A stretch of 60,000 nt of DNA from Cryptomeria japonica (Eukaryota > Streptophyta > Pinopsida > Cupressales > Cupressaceae). The number at the start of each line of letters is the position of its first letter. The stretch's first letter is position 1. The notes beneath the pieces are model-generated. The model was not told the DNA's origin. It worked only from the letters and a program-made list of their open reading frames with translations, and made no database searches. The stretch covers positions 464,098,072 to 464,158,071 of the forward strand of contig NC_081406.1 of assembly GCF_030272615.1 (NCBI RefSeq), written 5' to 3'. Below are positions 46,761 to 57,259 of the stretch, piece by piece. The translations under genes were made by a program, and so were the position numbers.

Positions 46761-47165
46761 TATGGAGATCAAATTTCTAGACAGAGACGTTCTTACTATC
46801 TCTCCCAAACAATGGACCTTATATTTTGATGGATCCTACACACAACATGGCTTAGGTGCTGGCATTCTGTTTATCACTCCTAAAGGACACACTATACACC
46901 AACAACATCGTTGAATATGAGGCATTGGTAATAGGCATCAAAATGGCTGTAGAATGGAAGATCATCAAATTAAAAGTCTATGGAGATTCACAACTCATCA
47001 TCAATCAAATCAACAAAGACTATTAGACAAAGGATGAAAAGCTACTACCCTACAAACCAATGGTTGATTATTTCAAGCAATATTTTGTATACATCACCTT
47101 CGAACAAATACCAAGGTTGGACAACAAAGAAACTGATGCCATGGCTACTATCGCTTCAGTAGTGC
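46761..47165 (+). pseudogene. Second, archaeal-type RNase H of element B
   Basis: LYFDGS (about 46818), VEYEAL (about 46911), YGDSQLI (about 46978) and ETDAMA (about 47129) give all four acidic positions. Around 46890-46905 a frameshift with loss of roughly ten codons removes the strand between the first Asp and the Glu, judged against element A. Stop at about 47023. Confidence 0.8.
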
Positions 47166-48532
47166 AAATTCGAGAGCAACAGAATCGTTACGAGTTTCTG
47201 GTAGAGCAACTGTTCTCCCCTGCCTATGACCATTCAGAATCCCATGTTATCTATGCCTTGACAGGTTCTGACTCTCTATTATATGGACCCATCTATGACT
47301 ATCTTAATAACAATATCTTACCCATTGACTTATCTCGAAACTAAAAGTGCAACTTTATCTGAAAAGCCGCCTGTTATACTCTTACTGCTAATACTTTGTA
47401 CCATCAAGGTCTAGATAGTACTCTTCTTCATTGTCTTGATCATAATGAATCTGACTCCGCTTTACATGAGCTTCACAAAGAGATCTATGGTACACATTCA
47501 AGTGGTACTACTCTTGCTAAAAAGCTTCTAAGAATGAGATATTATTGGCCAACAATGGAAAAAGACACTTATCACTTTGCAAAAAAGTGCGAAATGCCAA
47601 ATCCATGGCAATCTTATACATGCACCAACATAGAAACTACAGCCATTCACAACATCCTAGCCCTTCAGTCAGTGGGGACTAGACTTGGTCGACAAAATTC
47701 ATCTTTCATCTTCAAATGGACACAAGTTCATTATAACTGCAATGGAATACTTTACAAAATGGATAGAAGCAGTCCCCATGACCACAGCGACTAGGAAACA
47801 AATTGCCTCTTTTATCCTTAATTATCTAATCTGCAGATATGATATTCTGAGTTACATCATCATAGATAATGGACGGCCTTTTAAGAACCAAGATGTGCAA
47901 GAACTATGTGAAAAATTCAAAATACAACATTGTTTCTCTACACCTTACTATCCACATGGGAATGGTCAGGCAGAAGCATCCAACAAAACAATATTGAAAA
48001 TCCTAAAGAAAACAGTGAATGATGCAGGCAAAGATTGGCATATACAACTAAATCTAGCACTTTGGGCCTATAGAACCATCATCTTCACACCTACCGGAGC
48101 TACACCATATTCATTAGTATATGGATTAGAAGTTATTTACCTCTGGAGGTAAAGATTCCATCTCTCAAAGTCTCTTTGAAAGGCTTAAACCCAGATGAAG
48201 AGTATCGAGTTAACCGACTACAAGAGCTCGAGCTTCTAGATGAAAGACATCAATGTGCTTACACTCATCTCAAAGCATATCAGCAACGTATGTGCAGGAG
48301 CTACAACCACAAGGTCATTCCTAGAATTTTTTAAGTTTGTGACCTAGTACTCAAGGAAAATCCTAAAAATCAACAAGATCGTGAAAAGAAAGGGAAATTT
48401 GAACCTAATTGGTTAGGTCCCTATGTCATCATATTAGCGTATGGATCAGGCACCTATCAACTAACAACTTCAGAAGGAGATGTGCTCGATGAACCAACTA
48501 ACAGCATTCATCTGAAGAAATACTACACTTGA
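47166..48532 (+). pseudogene. Integrase of element B
   Basis: HHCC zinc domain at about 47466-47600 (ELHKE, GTHSSG, KKC with a small frame-breaking loss). Core: WGLDLVDKI at about 47673, IIDNGRPF at about 47864, NGQAEASNK at about 47962, so the Asp-Asp-Glu triad is intact. A TAG at 47658-47660 replaces the Trp codon of the PWPF block. A frameshift near 48138 precedes the C-terminal part with NWLGPY (about 48411). Ends TGA 48530-48532. Confidence 0.85.
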
Positions 48533-49832
48533 GTAATCTAATGCACGGAAAAGTAAAATAAAATCAAACAAAAAATCAAGAAAAAGGTAAATAAAAAGGT
48601 ACAATAAAAGCAATTGGTGAAAACCTAGCAACAGGCGCTATTGTGAGAGGATAGATCCTCTATCTATATCCATACCATTATCTCCATAGTAAAGCACTAT
48701 CAGCCATTGCCCGACATTTTTAGCACAATATCCATCTAGGCCATACTTAGCATAGTCACTATCCTGGTTTATCCGCATATCCTTTCACCGAATCTCACTA
48801 TGGTTTGGTAATCACTATACATATCCACAATAAGAAGTACACTTGACTAGGAGCACTAATCAAAGCTTACAACATGTTTGAAACATAAAAACTTGCTGCA
48901 AACTTAGAACTTCATATCCAACAAAACAACACTCATACAATCGCAAAGCAAAACATTGATCGCTTAACAAGATTCACAAAATATGATGGATGATTTTTTG
49001 AAATATCAAATGTTGCATCTTGCATAAAGTTTTGAATATTTTTGCACTTTAACTTTTTGAATTGGTGGATCCTCTAAATTTTCTCCACAATGCTTCAAAG
49101 CTAGAGAACGTCAAAGGGACTCCAATATTTTCTTAGTTTTCTGTCTGTGAGGTGATCATCTGTCCTGTGTAAATACTTGTCTTGAGACATGATTCACAAC
49201 ATATCACTGAAGACATGATTCCACTTTACACATAAAAATGATTTACTCTTGCCTGTTTATATGCAATCCGCACTCAGGTCATCCTGGTTCAATTATACCT
49301 TGATGCTTGTGCTATCTTGCAAAATCAAAAATCATGTAAATTTTTCTTAGGTCATTATGTTTCAATTATACCATTATACTTGTATAAATTTTCAACATAT
49401 CCCACAACAAATCAATGCTCAATGATGATACATAAAAACAAAGAAAACAACATGTGGCTATACAGGGATGACAAATACAGAAAGAGGATGCTCAAAAACA
49501 ATTAGCTACATATCATTTTACAATTAGTTACATATCATTTTATAATTAATTTCCTATCATTTTCAAGATACATCTCATAGCATATCATATCATACATCTC
49601 ATTTTCAAGATACATCTCACATCATCATGCATTATCACATCATATTCATCAAATATTGCATCACATACATCTATCTAAGCATTGCATCATCATAGAATAA
49701 ACTAAATCATATAGAAAGCATCATCCATAACACATCACATGAAGATAAAAGAAAATGGTGTCATATATATATATATATCATATCTGTGCCAAGTACAATA
49801 CAATGATCAAAATACGATGGAGACAACACCTC
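48533..49832. other. Region between pol and antisense PMD gene in element B
   Basis: No gene supported. It resembles the same region of element A in blocks (48620-48660; 49210-49460). The end is AT-rich: CATATCATTTT repeats (49500-49700) and an (AT)n run at 49767-49783. Both convergent genes end here. Confidence 0.55.
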
Positions 49833-51797
49833 TCATGTATGACTATCTCTTGAGGGAGATAGTCTCGCTGAAGATGTCCCAGCACCTAGATCTCTAGGTG
49901 GATCCTGTCTAGGAGGCCATTTCATGCCTCTGCTCTCCATCCTTGACCCAGTCTCTCGAGATCAACTAGATCTCGACTGTGTAAAACTCTGCACTTGGCG
50001 CTCCCTAGACACTGCATCCTCATAAAGTCTTTTGTAATACTCTACCTCCTTGGCTCTCAAAGCCAGTTCTCTCAAGGTGTCTCTCATCGGGCCACCTATT
50101 GTCGCTCTCTCCAAAGCCTCTGCTCGAGCCTTGGCTCGACCCAACCACTCCAAGGCCGTATCCTACTCCGTGGTCAGTTGTGTCATCTAATGCTGATGCG
50201 CCATCATCTATGTCTGTAAATGCTGCACTGAAAACTCTAGTGATCTAATCTGTGCATTCTCCGCATGTGTCAGAATCTGCATCTGCAAGCGTACCTGTGA
50301 AGGGGTACCCCTTGTCCCTCTAACTATCCTTGATGTTGGTGGAGGTAAAACATCTGACCTACTCCTCTGGGCTGGTCGTCTGAAATCATCATACCCTCCC
50401 ACCACTACTAACACCTCGCCAACCCACTCCTCCTCTCCAACTCTGATAGCCAAACCTCCTCTCCCCCTATCCATCGCCACCCACCACCCTACTCTCTCAC
50501 CTTGTATCCCTCTGGCACCACCATCTCCACCTCTCTCTCCTCTCCTCCTCTCCCCTCACCGCCCTCGGCCACCTCATCTACTATCTCCCCCATCCCCTCC
50601 TCCTCCATCACCACCCCCCTCCTCTACCTCCTCATCATCATCAAAACCTGGAATCATCTGAACTGGATCAGATATCCTAGCCACTGCCCATGCTACAAAG
50701 AGTGTTGCAAGCTCGTCAGTCATCCCTGCATCCATGATCTCAGGGGCGTAATCCCAAATGTGGTCAGTTGCATGAAAGAACTCCTCCACTGCCACCCTGC
50801 TATCAATCGTCAGTCCCCAATCTGAAATATCTTGTCCCTGTCGAGCATAAAAACATGCTCCCTATGGCATCCCCTACTATCAACCATACTACCACAGCAC
50901 CTGACTATGCAAAAACCTCTCAATCACAAAGGGTGTCTGCCCTATGAAATATCTAGTCATGAAGCCATAGGGCATCTCCATCCCATCCTCAACCCATACC
51001 TCACAACCTGTATATGGTCACCAGACAGCCATATCAATATCATCCAACACTCTCCTCTAATGCTCTAGTTTGTTCAGCTTACGTTAAACAACTATCCCTC
51101 TGTACCCATATGCATACGTGCATCCAACAGGCCTATCTCTATTTGCCAATGGCATAGCTATGGGGATATGCTCCCATGCCCATACCTATAGTAGTGTCAC
51201 TCCAGCTGATAGACTGACGTAACCCAAATACACTACCTCATACAATTCCCTGTATAAGTGGGCCAGCATAGCCGACCCCCATGCAAATCGACGACCCTGT
51301 GTTACCATATCCTCTAGCACCAATCCCCGTCCGACTGATAGTCCCTTTGACCTATAGTCGGGACATAAGAAACCACCTATAAAACCTACTAGAACTGATG
51401 GTAGAGGCGCATAATCCAAATCCAAAAACTCCTGCCAAGGGATCTCATACCCACAAATAGTGTCATCCTAAAAAATCTGGCAGAGTGCCTCAGTCCCACC
51501 CTCCTCCGTCAGCTTGTAGGGTAGCAATGCACCTACTACAAGAATCCACAGAATCTGGTAGCAATCCTCAGGCATCACTGTAATCTTGCCTATTGCCAAA
51601 TGAAAGGTGTTTGTATCGCTATGCCACCTCTCTGCCAATGCTATCAATAAACCTTGGTTTACGATAAACTGAGGCATATCTAATAAAGAGGTCAAACCAC
51701 ACCTCTCAATAATGTCTCTGTCAGCCTGTGTCAATTGCGGTATCAAGGACCACGGTCTCAGAAATCGCTCACATGACTGTACCACTCCAAGATGCTC

Positions 51798-52829
51798 CTG
51801 TCAAAAAGAAACGCAAGTCCCATATTAGTTCCCTCATCAACACATGGATATCAAAATCAAATTCATCTCAAAAACTTGAATACTTTGAACAAATCTAACT
51901 CAAGTTCCACATCATATCAATCCATCAGAACATATCAACTTGTAAACACAACTCAAGTTTCACATTCATATCAACTTGTAACACAAATCAAGTTCCACAA
52001 TCCATATCATCTTGTAACACAACTCAAGCTCCATAATTCATATCAAACACATTCATATCAAAAACTTGAAAACTTTGAAAAAATTTAAATCAAGTTCCAC
52101 ATCATATCCAAATCACATCAAATCTATATCAACTTGAAATATCGCAAATCAAACCAAATTATCTCAGAACTCATATTGGACACACTTATCACACCAATGG
52201 TAGCAGACACGCAGACTAGAAAAATGCACTTATCCCAACACAACTGGCATCACCCTACCCATTTTCTTCATTCCTAGATCCCACTATACCAAAAATTTTC
52301 CCATATGCACTAAAACATCTTGTCTAAGCGCTAAGTTGCTTCTCATGCACTAACCTATTTTCTCTACGTGCTACCCAATAAACCTGATGCGCTAGGAGAA
52401 ACCTACGTGTTCCCCTTTTCTTCCAAAGCACTACCTAACCTACCCTATGCGCTAAACCAACCGTATGCGCTATTCTATCTTCTCTATGCGCTACACACTT
52501 AACCCTATGCACTAGGTCACACCTATGCGCTATCTAGACCTTCCCATGTGACCCCCTAGTAGCCCTATGAGCTGGATATTTTCTATGCGCTACCATGTGC
52601 CCCCGATACACTAACCTAATCCTATGCACTACCCTAACCTAATGATGAGCTAGCCTAAACTTTTTGGATGCTACCCTTTATTGTTAAAACCTACATGCTA
52701 CGAAATTTTTCGTATGTGCTACCCTTTCAATCTGACATGCTAAAACATAAAAATCTGCATAAAAAATTCAAAAAATGACCAAAATTGACAAAATTAAAAA
52801 TCAAATAGGGGTCAAAAAGGTTGACTTAC
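51798..52829 (-). other. Intron of antisense PMD gene in element B
   Basis: Donor GTAAGT (52829-52824) after codon CTG. The acceptor TTTCTTTTTGACAG (to 51798) has a strong pyrimidine tract. Phase 0: exons join as ..AYEPL / EHLGVVQ.., matching ..YELA / EDLRILQ.. in element A. Contains the motif array 52280-52745. Confidence 0.8.
52280..52745. repeat. TATGCGCTA motif array in PMD intron (B)
   Basis: More than fifteen variants of TATGCGCTA about 15-30 bp apart on the plus strand; exact GCGCTA at least seven times. Read along the PMD gene this is TAGCGCATA, the same word and orientation as the gag-pol leader array. Confidence 0.8.
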
Positions 52830-52904
52830 CAGTGGTTCATATGCGGCAGGCCTCTGATACCTCCTAATGCGCTTGAATCAATGAGAAGAATACAGAATCA
52901 ACAT

Positions 52905-53286
52905 GTTGATTTCTCTCCAAGTGTCACTTTCTCCAAAGATAACAAGCACAAATGAGACAAAAGAAATCACTTTTTCCCTTTATATAGGGTAAATCAAAAT
53001 TAGGGTTACATGGAGGAACGCGAAAATCACTCATTGTGTCTCATGCCAACCTACCCAAGGTCATTATCAGGAGATGAATCAATTTTCGCATTCAACATAG
53101 ACCAAAATTTACAATGCTATCAAAATTATCCAACTCAAATAAATTTTTCAAATTTTTTGATTCATCTCTTGAGGGGGCATTATCAACATCGTTTATCAAA
53201 TCTAGGGCATGACCTAAAAATTGATCACAAACAAATCATAACGACACATCATTTTCTTTGAATCAACATGTGCACACACGTCACTT
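52905..53286. other. Upstream region of PMD gene in element B
   Basis: Minus-strand promoter region by position. On the minus strand a CCTATATAAAGGG box (52989-52977) lies about 75 bp upstream of the ATG and is a good TATA box. No other gene. Confidence 0.6.
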
Positions 53287-53301
53287 CAAAGAGGGGCAAA
53301 A
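53287..53301 (+). promoter_or_regulatory. Polypurine tract of element B
   Basis: CAAAGAGGGGCAAAA directly before the 3' LTR, matching element A. Confidence 0.85.
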
Positions 53302-54781
53302 TGTAGACGTATAAAAATGACCATATTCCTAAATGAATATTTTATGTTCATTCCTCTATTTAATTAAATCCAATTTAATTAAATCACCCACATTCCTCTA
53401 TTTAATTAAGTAAATTATTCAATTTATTTAGTTAAATTCACTAAAGCCCTTTTTGCATCATTTAATTGAATAAATCATTTTATTTAATTAAAACCCTTCT
53501 CTCTACTTTTTAATTAAATTCACATTTAATTAAATAGTTTAACCCAATTAAATAAATCTAATTTATTTAAAATCCCCAACTTGCAACCAAATTGAAATAA
53601 AGCAATTTATTTTAATTAATTCTATTTTCCCTCACCCACTTGCATTTTCCTACATCTCCTACTTGCCTCCTAACCCTATTCCTAATTTCTTCAAGAATCC
53701 ATCTAATCCAAATCAATTAACCCAAACCCATCAATTATCCCCTTTCCCTAAATTTGAGGAGGTCACTTCTCAAGTTTGGAGTAAAGTCTTCAAAATGCAT
53801 TAAAGCCTTTATCCATTCAACAAGTCAATGCCCCCAAATTTGGAAGGACTCTTACAAATTTGTCCCCAAAGTCTTCAAACCATTAATGGTTAACTAACCC
53901 TTAGTGGAATGGTTAGAGACATTTTGCCTAACTTAACTTCCATCTAACCCAAGGGTCTCATCAGGCATTTATTGCTTTGACCATGGTTATTCCTTTAACC
54001 CTTGCACAAGAGTTTATCCTTTGGGTAAAATCTTTATCCAATGGATAACCTTAACCTAACCTTAACCCTTAGACCCTAGGGTAACCATGAGGTCTTCTCA
54101 AGCATTTAATGCTTCTTACATGTCCTCTCAACCAGCCTTATGTTGACAATTGTCACCATTTCATTGGTGAGAATTGTAAACATGGATTCACAACTTTCAA
54201 TCTTGGCCCTTGATTAACTCTTTCAATCCTAACCATCCATTGCCCTATTTTTGCTATAAATAGAGCTCTCCTTCCTCCATTTTGAGGATCCATGAATCTA
54301 AGAAGTCTATTATCTAAAATCCATGCAAGCTTTAGTATCTCATTTATGCTCAATTTTAGCACATCTAGTCTCTCTTTGCAAAAGGAATTAATCTAATAAA
54401 CATTTTTAGACTACTTCCTTTATCATTAGCTTAAATCATATAACTAGTATATCATGTTAGGATAGTATTACTACTAATCTTGTCACCTTATAATCTAGTT
54501 TATTACATTTGTAGGATGCATTCTCATGTTAAAATCAATCAAAAGCATCCCTCATTCTTGCATTTGTCATCCCTAAGCCACTTTGCTCAGTGATATGAGA
54601 GCAAAGACATTGGCTTGAGGGACCTTGTGAGATAGAGAACCATGGAACCATCCTTGGGAAGTTGAGTCATCATTCATGACTCCAAAACTTGCACCATGAA
54701 GTCTTGTGGGTGTGTGGACAAGCCTCTTGGAGCTTCATTTTTCACATTTTGAGTTTCATAGCCCCACTTTTCCCACATACA
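53302..54781 (+). repeat. 3' LTR of element B
   Basis: 1480 bp, TGTAGACGTATAAA..CCCACATACA. Collinear with 28816-29630 plus 37550-38198. It is the uninterrupted copy that shows the empty site of element D at 54118-54122. TATA box at 54254-54263. Confidence 0.9.
54254..54263 (+). promoter_or_regulatory. TATA box of element B 3' LTR
   Basis: CTATAAATAG followed by AGCTC; see 37655 and 15755. Confidence 0.7.
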
Positions 54782-54786
54782 GGTGG
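54782..54786. repeat. Target-site duplication GGTGG of element B (right)
   Basis: Identical to 28811-28815. Confidence 0.85.
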
Positions 54787-55406
54787 AAATAGAAATATTT
54801 TGTCAAGTCGACTGTGTATATTATGTGTGCTCTAGAAAGTTGTCTTGCTGCTAGGAAAATTATAGAAATCTATAGAAGTGAAAAAGTTGGAAGAGAGCAA
54901 GAACAAAGTATTCTGCAAAGTGAAATTATAGTAGGAAGAAGAAAACATACGAAAAACCAGAGAAAGAACAAAGAATTCTAGAGAGTAATGATGTAGTAGA
55001 GAAAATAAGACAAGTAGATAGAGGAAGGAAGAGAAATAGAGGAAAAAATTTAGTAAGCATAGAAAGTCATTCTCAAGATATGAGAATTTTGTAAGTGCTG
55101 CAAAACTCCTTTGTAGCAAGGCTTTATCATTGCATTGTAAACTTGATCAATCATTGTAAATCTCTAGGTGGGTGCTCAGAGAAGGGGTAGGTGCTCCATT
55201 GAGTAGGAGCTCATAAAATCAAGGGTTGGTGATTCTTGGGTTGGTGCCCTAACCATTTTAAATTGTTATTCAATGTGAGGTTCAATTGGAGAAGAAGACT
55301 CCAACAACTATTCTCACTAAGTTTTTTCCCACCTTGGGTTTTCCTTGTTAAATTTTTTAAAATACATTGATTCACCCACCCTCTCAGTCTCCTTTTGTGT
55401 TTTTCA
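54787..55406 (+). repeat. 5' LTR of element C, second part
   Basis: Continues from 28815 after removal of element B. Purine-rich, ending CACCCACCCTCTCAG..TTTTTCA, followed by a degraded primer site. Confidence 0.75.
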
Positions 55407-55408
55407 AT

Positions 55409-55420
55409 TTCTATCAGAGC
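55409..55420 (+). promoter_or_regulatory. Degraded primer-binding site of element C
   Basis: TTCTATCAGAGC, two mismatches from the initiator-Met site TGGTATCAGAGC that element D keeps intact. Confidence 0.75.
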
Positions 55421-55482
55421 AAAACGTTCCCTTATAGTAAAAATATTACTATAGCTTGGATAGATCCTACTTTGTGAACATA

Positions 55483-57158
55483 ATGTATAGGAATGAATCC
55501 TCCTCTAAAGCACCTATGTTTGATGGTACCAACTATGCCTTTTGGAGTAGAAGAATGGAAACCTACTTATCTTCCCTAGGTTTTGATGTTTGGATGTTAT
55601 TAAAGAATGGTTATACCATTCCTCAAGTTCCTCCTACTAACCTTGATGCTAAATGAGAATATGAGAACAATGCCAAAGCTAAGAATGCAATCTTAAGCAG
55701 TCTGTCAGATATAGAGTTTTTCAAAGTCATGCATTACACATCAGCAAAATAAACTTGGGACAAGTTGTAGAAGATATATGAAGGAGATACAAAAGTGAAA
55801 GAAGCCAAACTGCAAAATCTAAGAGCTCAGGTTGAAAACCTAAAAATGAAAGAAGAGGAGAACATAACCGACTATCTGCAAAGAGTGGATGAGATTGTGA
55901 GTGTTATGAGAGGACTTGGAGAGGATGTCAAAGATGAAGTTACTATCAAGAAGGTTCTAAGATCATTAACTTCAAATTATGACACAAAGGTCTTTCCTAT
56001 TGAGGGAGCTAAAGACTTAAATACATTCTCTATAGATGAATTATTTGGCTCCTTATCAACCTATGAAATGAGAACAATAGGAGGAGAAACGTCAAAGAAA
56101 GAAAAGATGGAGAATTATTATATGTCATGCAAAAGAAAATTTAGTTGAAAAGCAATCTTTACACTTTTCAAGATGATGCCTCTAATGAAGAAAGTGTCTT
56201 TGAAGGTTGTTGCAGTGATGGTGAAATAGAAGTTAATCTCTTTATGGAAAAAGAAGAGTTATTTGTTGATGATGAAGAAAAGGAAATTGAATTCGTAGTA
56301 GACCTTGAAGGTGAGCTTGTGAGTGCACTAGAAGAACTTAGAAAGGTAAGAAAAGAATATAAAAAATACAAGAATGTTGTTGTTAAAGAACAAGACCTGC
56401 TTCACAAATCTCTTGAGGAATCAAAGAGAATGATTTCTGATTTGAAAATTCAATTGGAAGAAGCAAAGAGGATGTATGAAGTAACAAAATCAAACTTAGA
56501 AAGAAGGGATAAGGAGTGTCAAAAATAGGAAGAAGATGTTGTAAATCAGAGAAAGGAATTGGAAAAGAATAAGGATGAATTCAACATTAGAATTAAGTAT
56601 GGTAGCGGCACTGAAGATTTAAACAGAATGTTAAGTAAGAAGAAGCACCACAAGGACATCAAATGTGTTGGATTTGAAAATGGACAATGTTCGAACAATA
56701 AATATTCATCGAGGAAGGAGATACATTTCACCTCTTCAAGTGAAAGTGAAGTCAAACAAACATTCACCCTCAGCAAGCCAAATGTGAAGAATACATATGT
56801 TGCCACTACAAAGAATCAATCAATGAACCAACATACTGATCTTAAAAGAAAAGCCTAGATAAATGATGGAGTCTTCACTAGAGTCAAGGATACAAAATGT
56901 AAGAGCTCAAGAAGACCGAACCCTGCTTCTCCAGGGAGACAAATGAGAAACAACTTCAACAATGAGTGGTATGTACTACAATTCCATGACTACTACTATA
57001 AATGTAATACTTATGGTCATAGAATTGATGTTTATAATCTCATGCATAGATCTCCTCCTAGTTTTGAAAGTAGAAATCAACTTACTACTCTTAGGGATAT
57101 GAATATTATTTGTTATCATTCTAATGGGTATGGTCATAGAAGTTATGAATGTAGGTGA
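55483..57158 (+). pseudogene. gag: gag of Copia element C
   Basis: ATG 55483. The N-terminus APMFDGTNYAFWSRRMETYL is typical of Copia gag, followed by the UBN2-type block (ITDYLQRVDEIVSVMRGLGE, LRSLTSNYD). Stops near 55654, 55750 and 55768; frameshift near 56140. A coiled-coil part (56290-56600) precedes zinc knuckles: about 56997 (YYKCNTYGHRIDVY, first and last Cys lost) and about 57112 (CYHSNGYGHRSYEC, second Cys now Ser). A further intact knuckle, CYHCQNFNHISKHC, is at 57213-57254. Structural protein, not functional. Confidence 0.8.
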
Positions 57159-57259
57159 AATATATTTGTCTTACAATAGAATTTCAAATTCATATTTCAA
57201 TGTAAATGTAAAATGCTATCATTGTCAAAACTTCAACCACATTTCAAAACATTGTAAGC

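Larger units (their letters stand above)
49833..52904 (-). pseudogene. Antisense Plant Mobile Domain gene of element B (two exons, stops only)
   Basis: Exon 1: 52904-52830, 25 codons from ATG, with TGA at codon 9. Intron 52829-51798. Exon 2: 51797 to TGA 49835-49833, one continuous frame of ~655 codons with about a dozen stops and no frameshift. PMD blocks: FIVNQGLLIALAERWHSDTN and YQIL (about 51660-51545), FAWGSAMLAHLYREL (about 51290-51245), VWAWEHIP (about 51180), GYRGIVV (about 51100). An acidic Gly-rich stretch and coiled tail (ELALRAKEVEYYKRLYEDA, about 50060) close it. PMD proteins (MAIN/MAIL family) act in the nucleus in silencing; some are known from transposons. Confidence 0.85.
28816..54781 (+). 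mobile_element. Element B: giant complete Tat-type Ty3/gypsy element with antisense PMD gene
   Basis: Spans 25,966 bp including nested element D, about 18.0 kb without D and its duplicated target. It has both LTRs with TG..CA ends, perfect GGTGG target duplications, a primer site, a ~3-kb leader, gag-pol, a convergent PMD gene and a polypurine tract. Size and layout resemble the Ogre-like branch of the Tat lineage. It is inserted in the LTR of element C. All genes are decayed, but integrase and the second RNase H keep their catalytic residues. Confidence 0.9.

Noticed and set aside
52280-52745. CRISPR-like spaced repeats
   Set aside because: Motifs are short, degenerate and irregularly spaced in a plant retroelement; no conserved repeat unit of CRISPR size.
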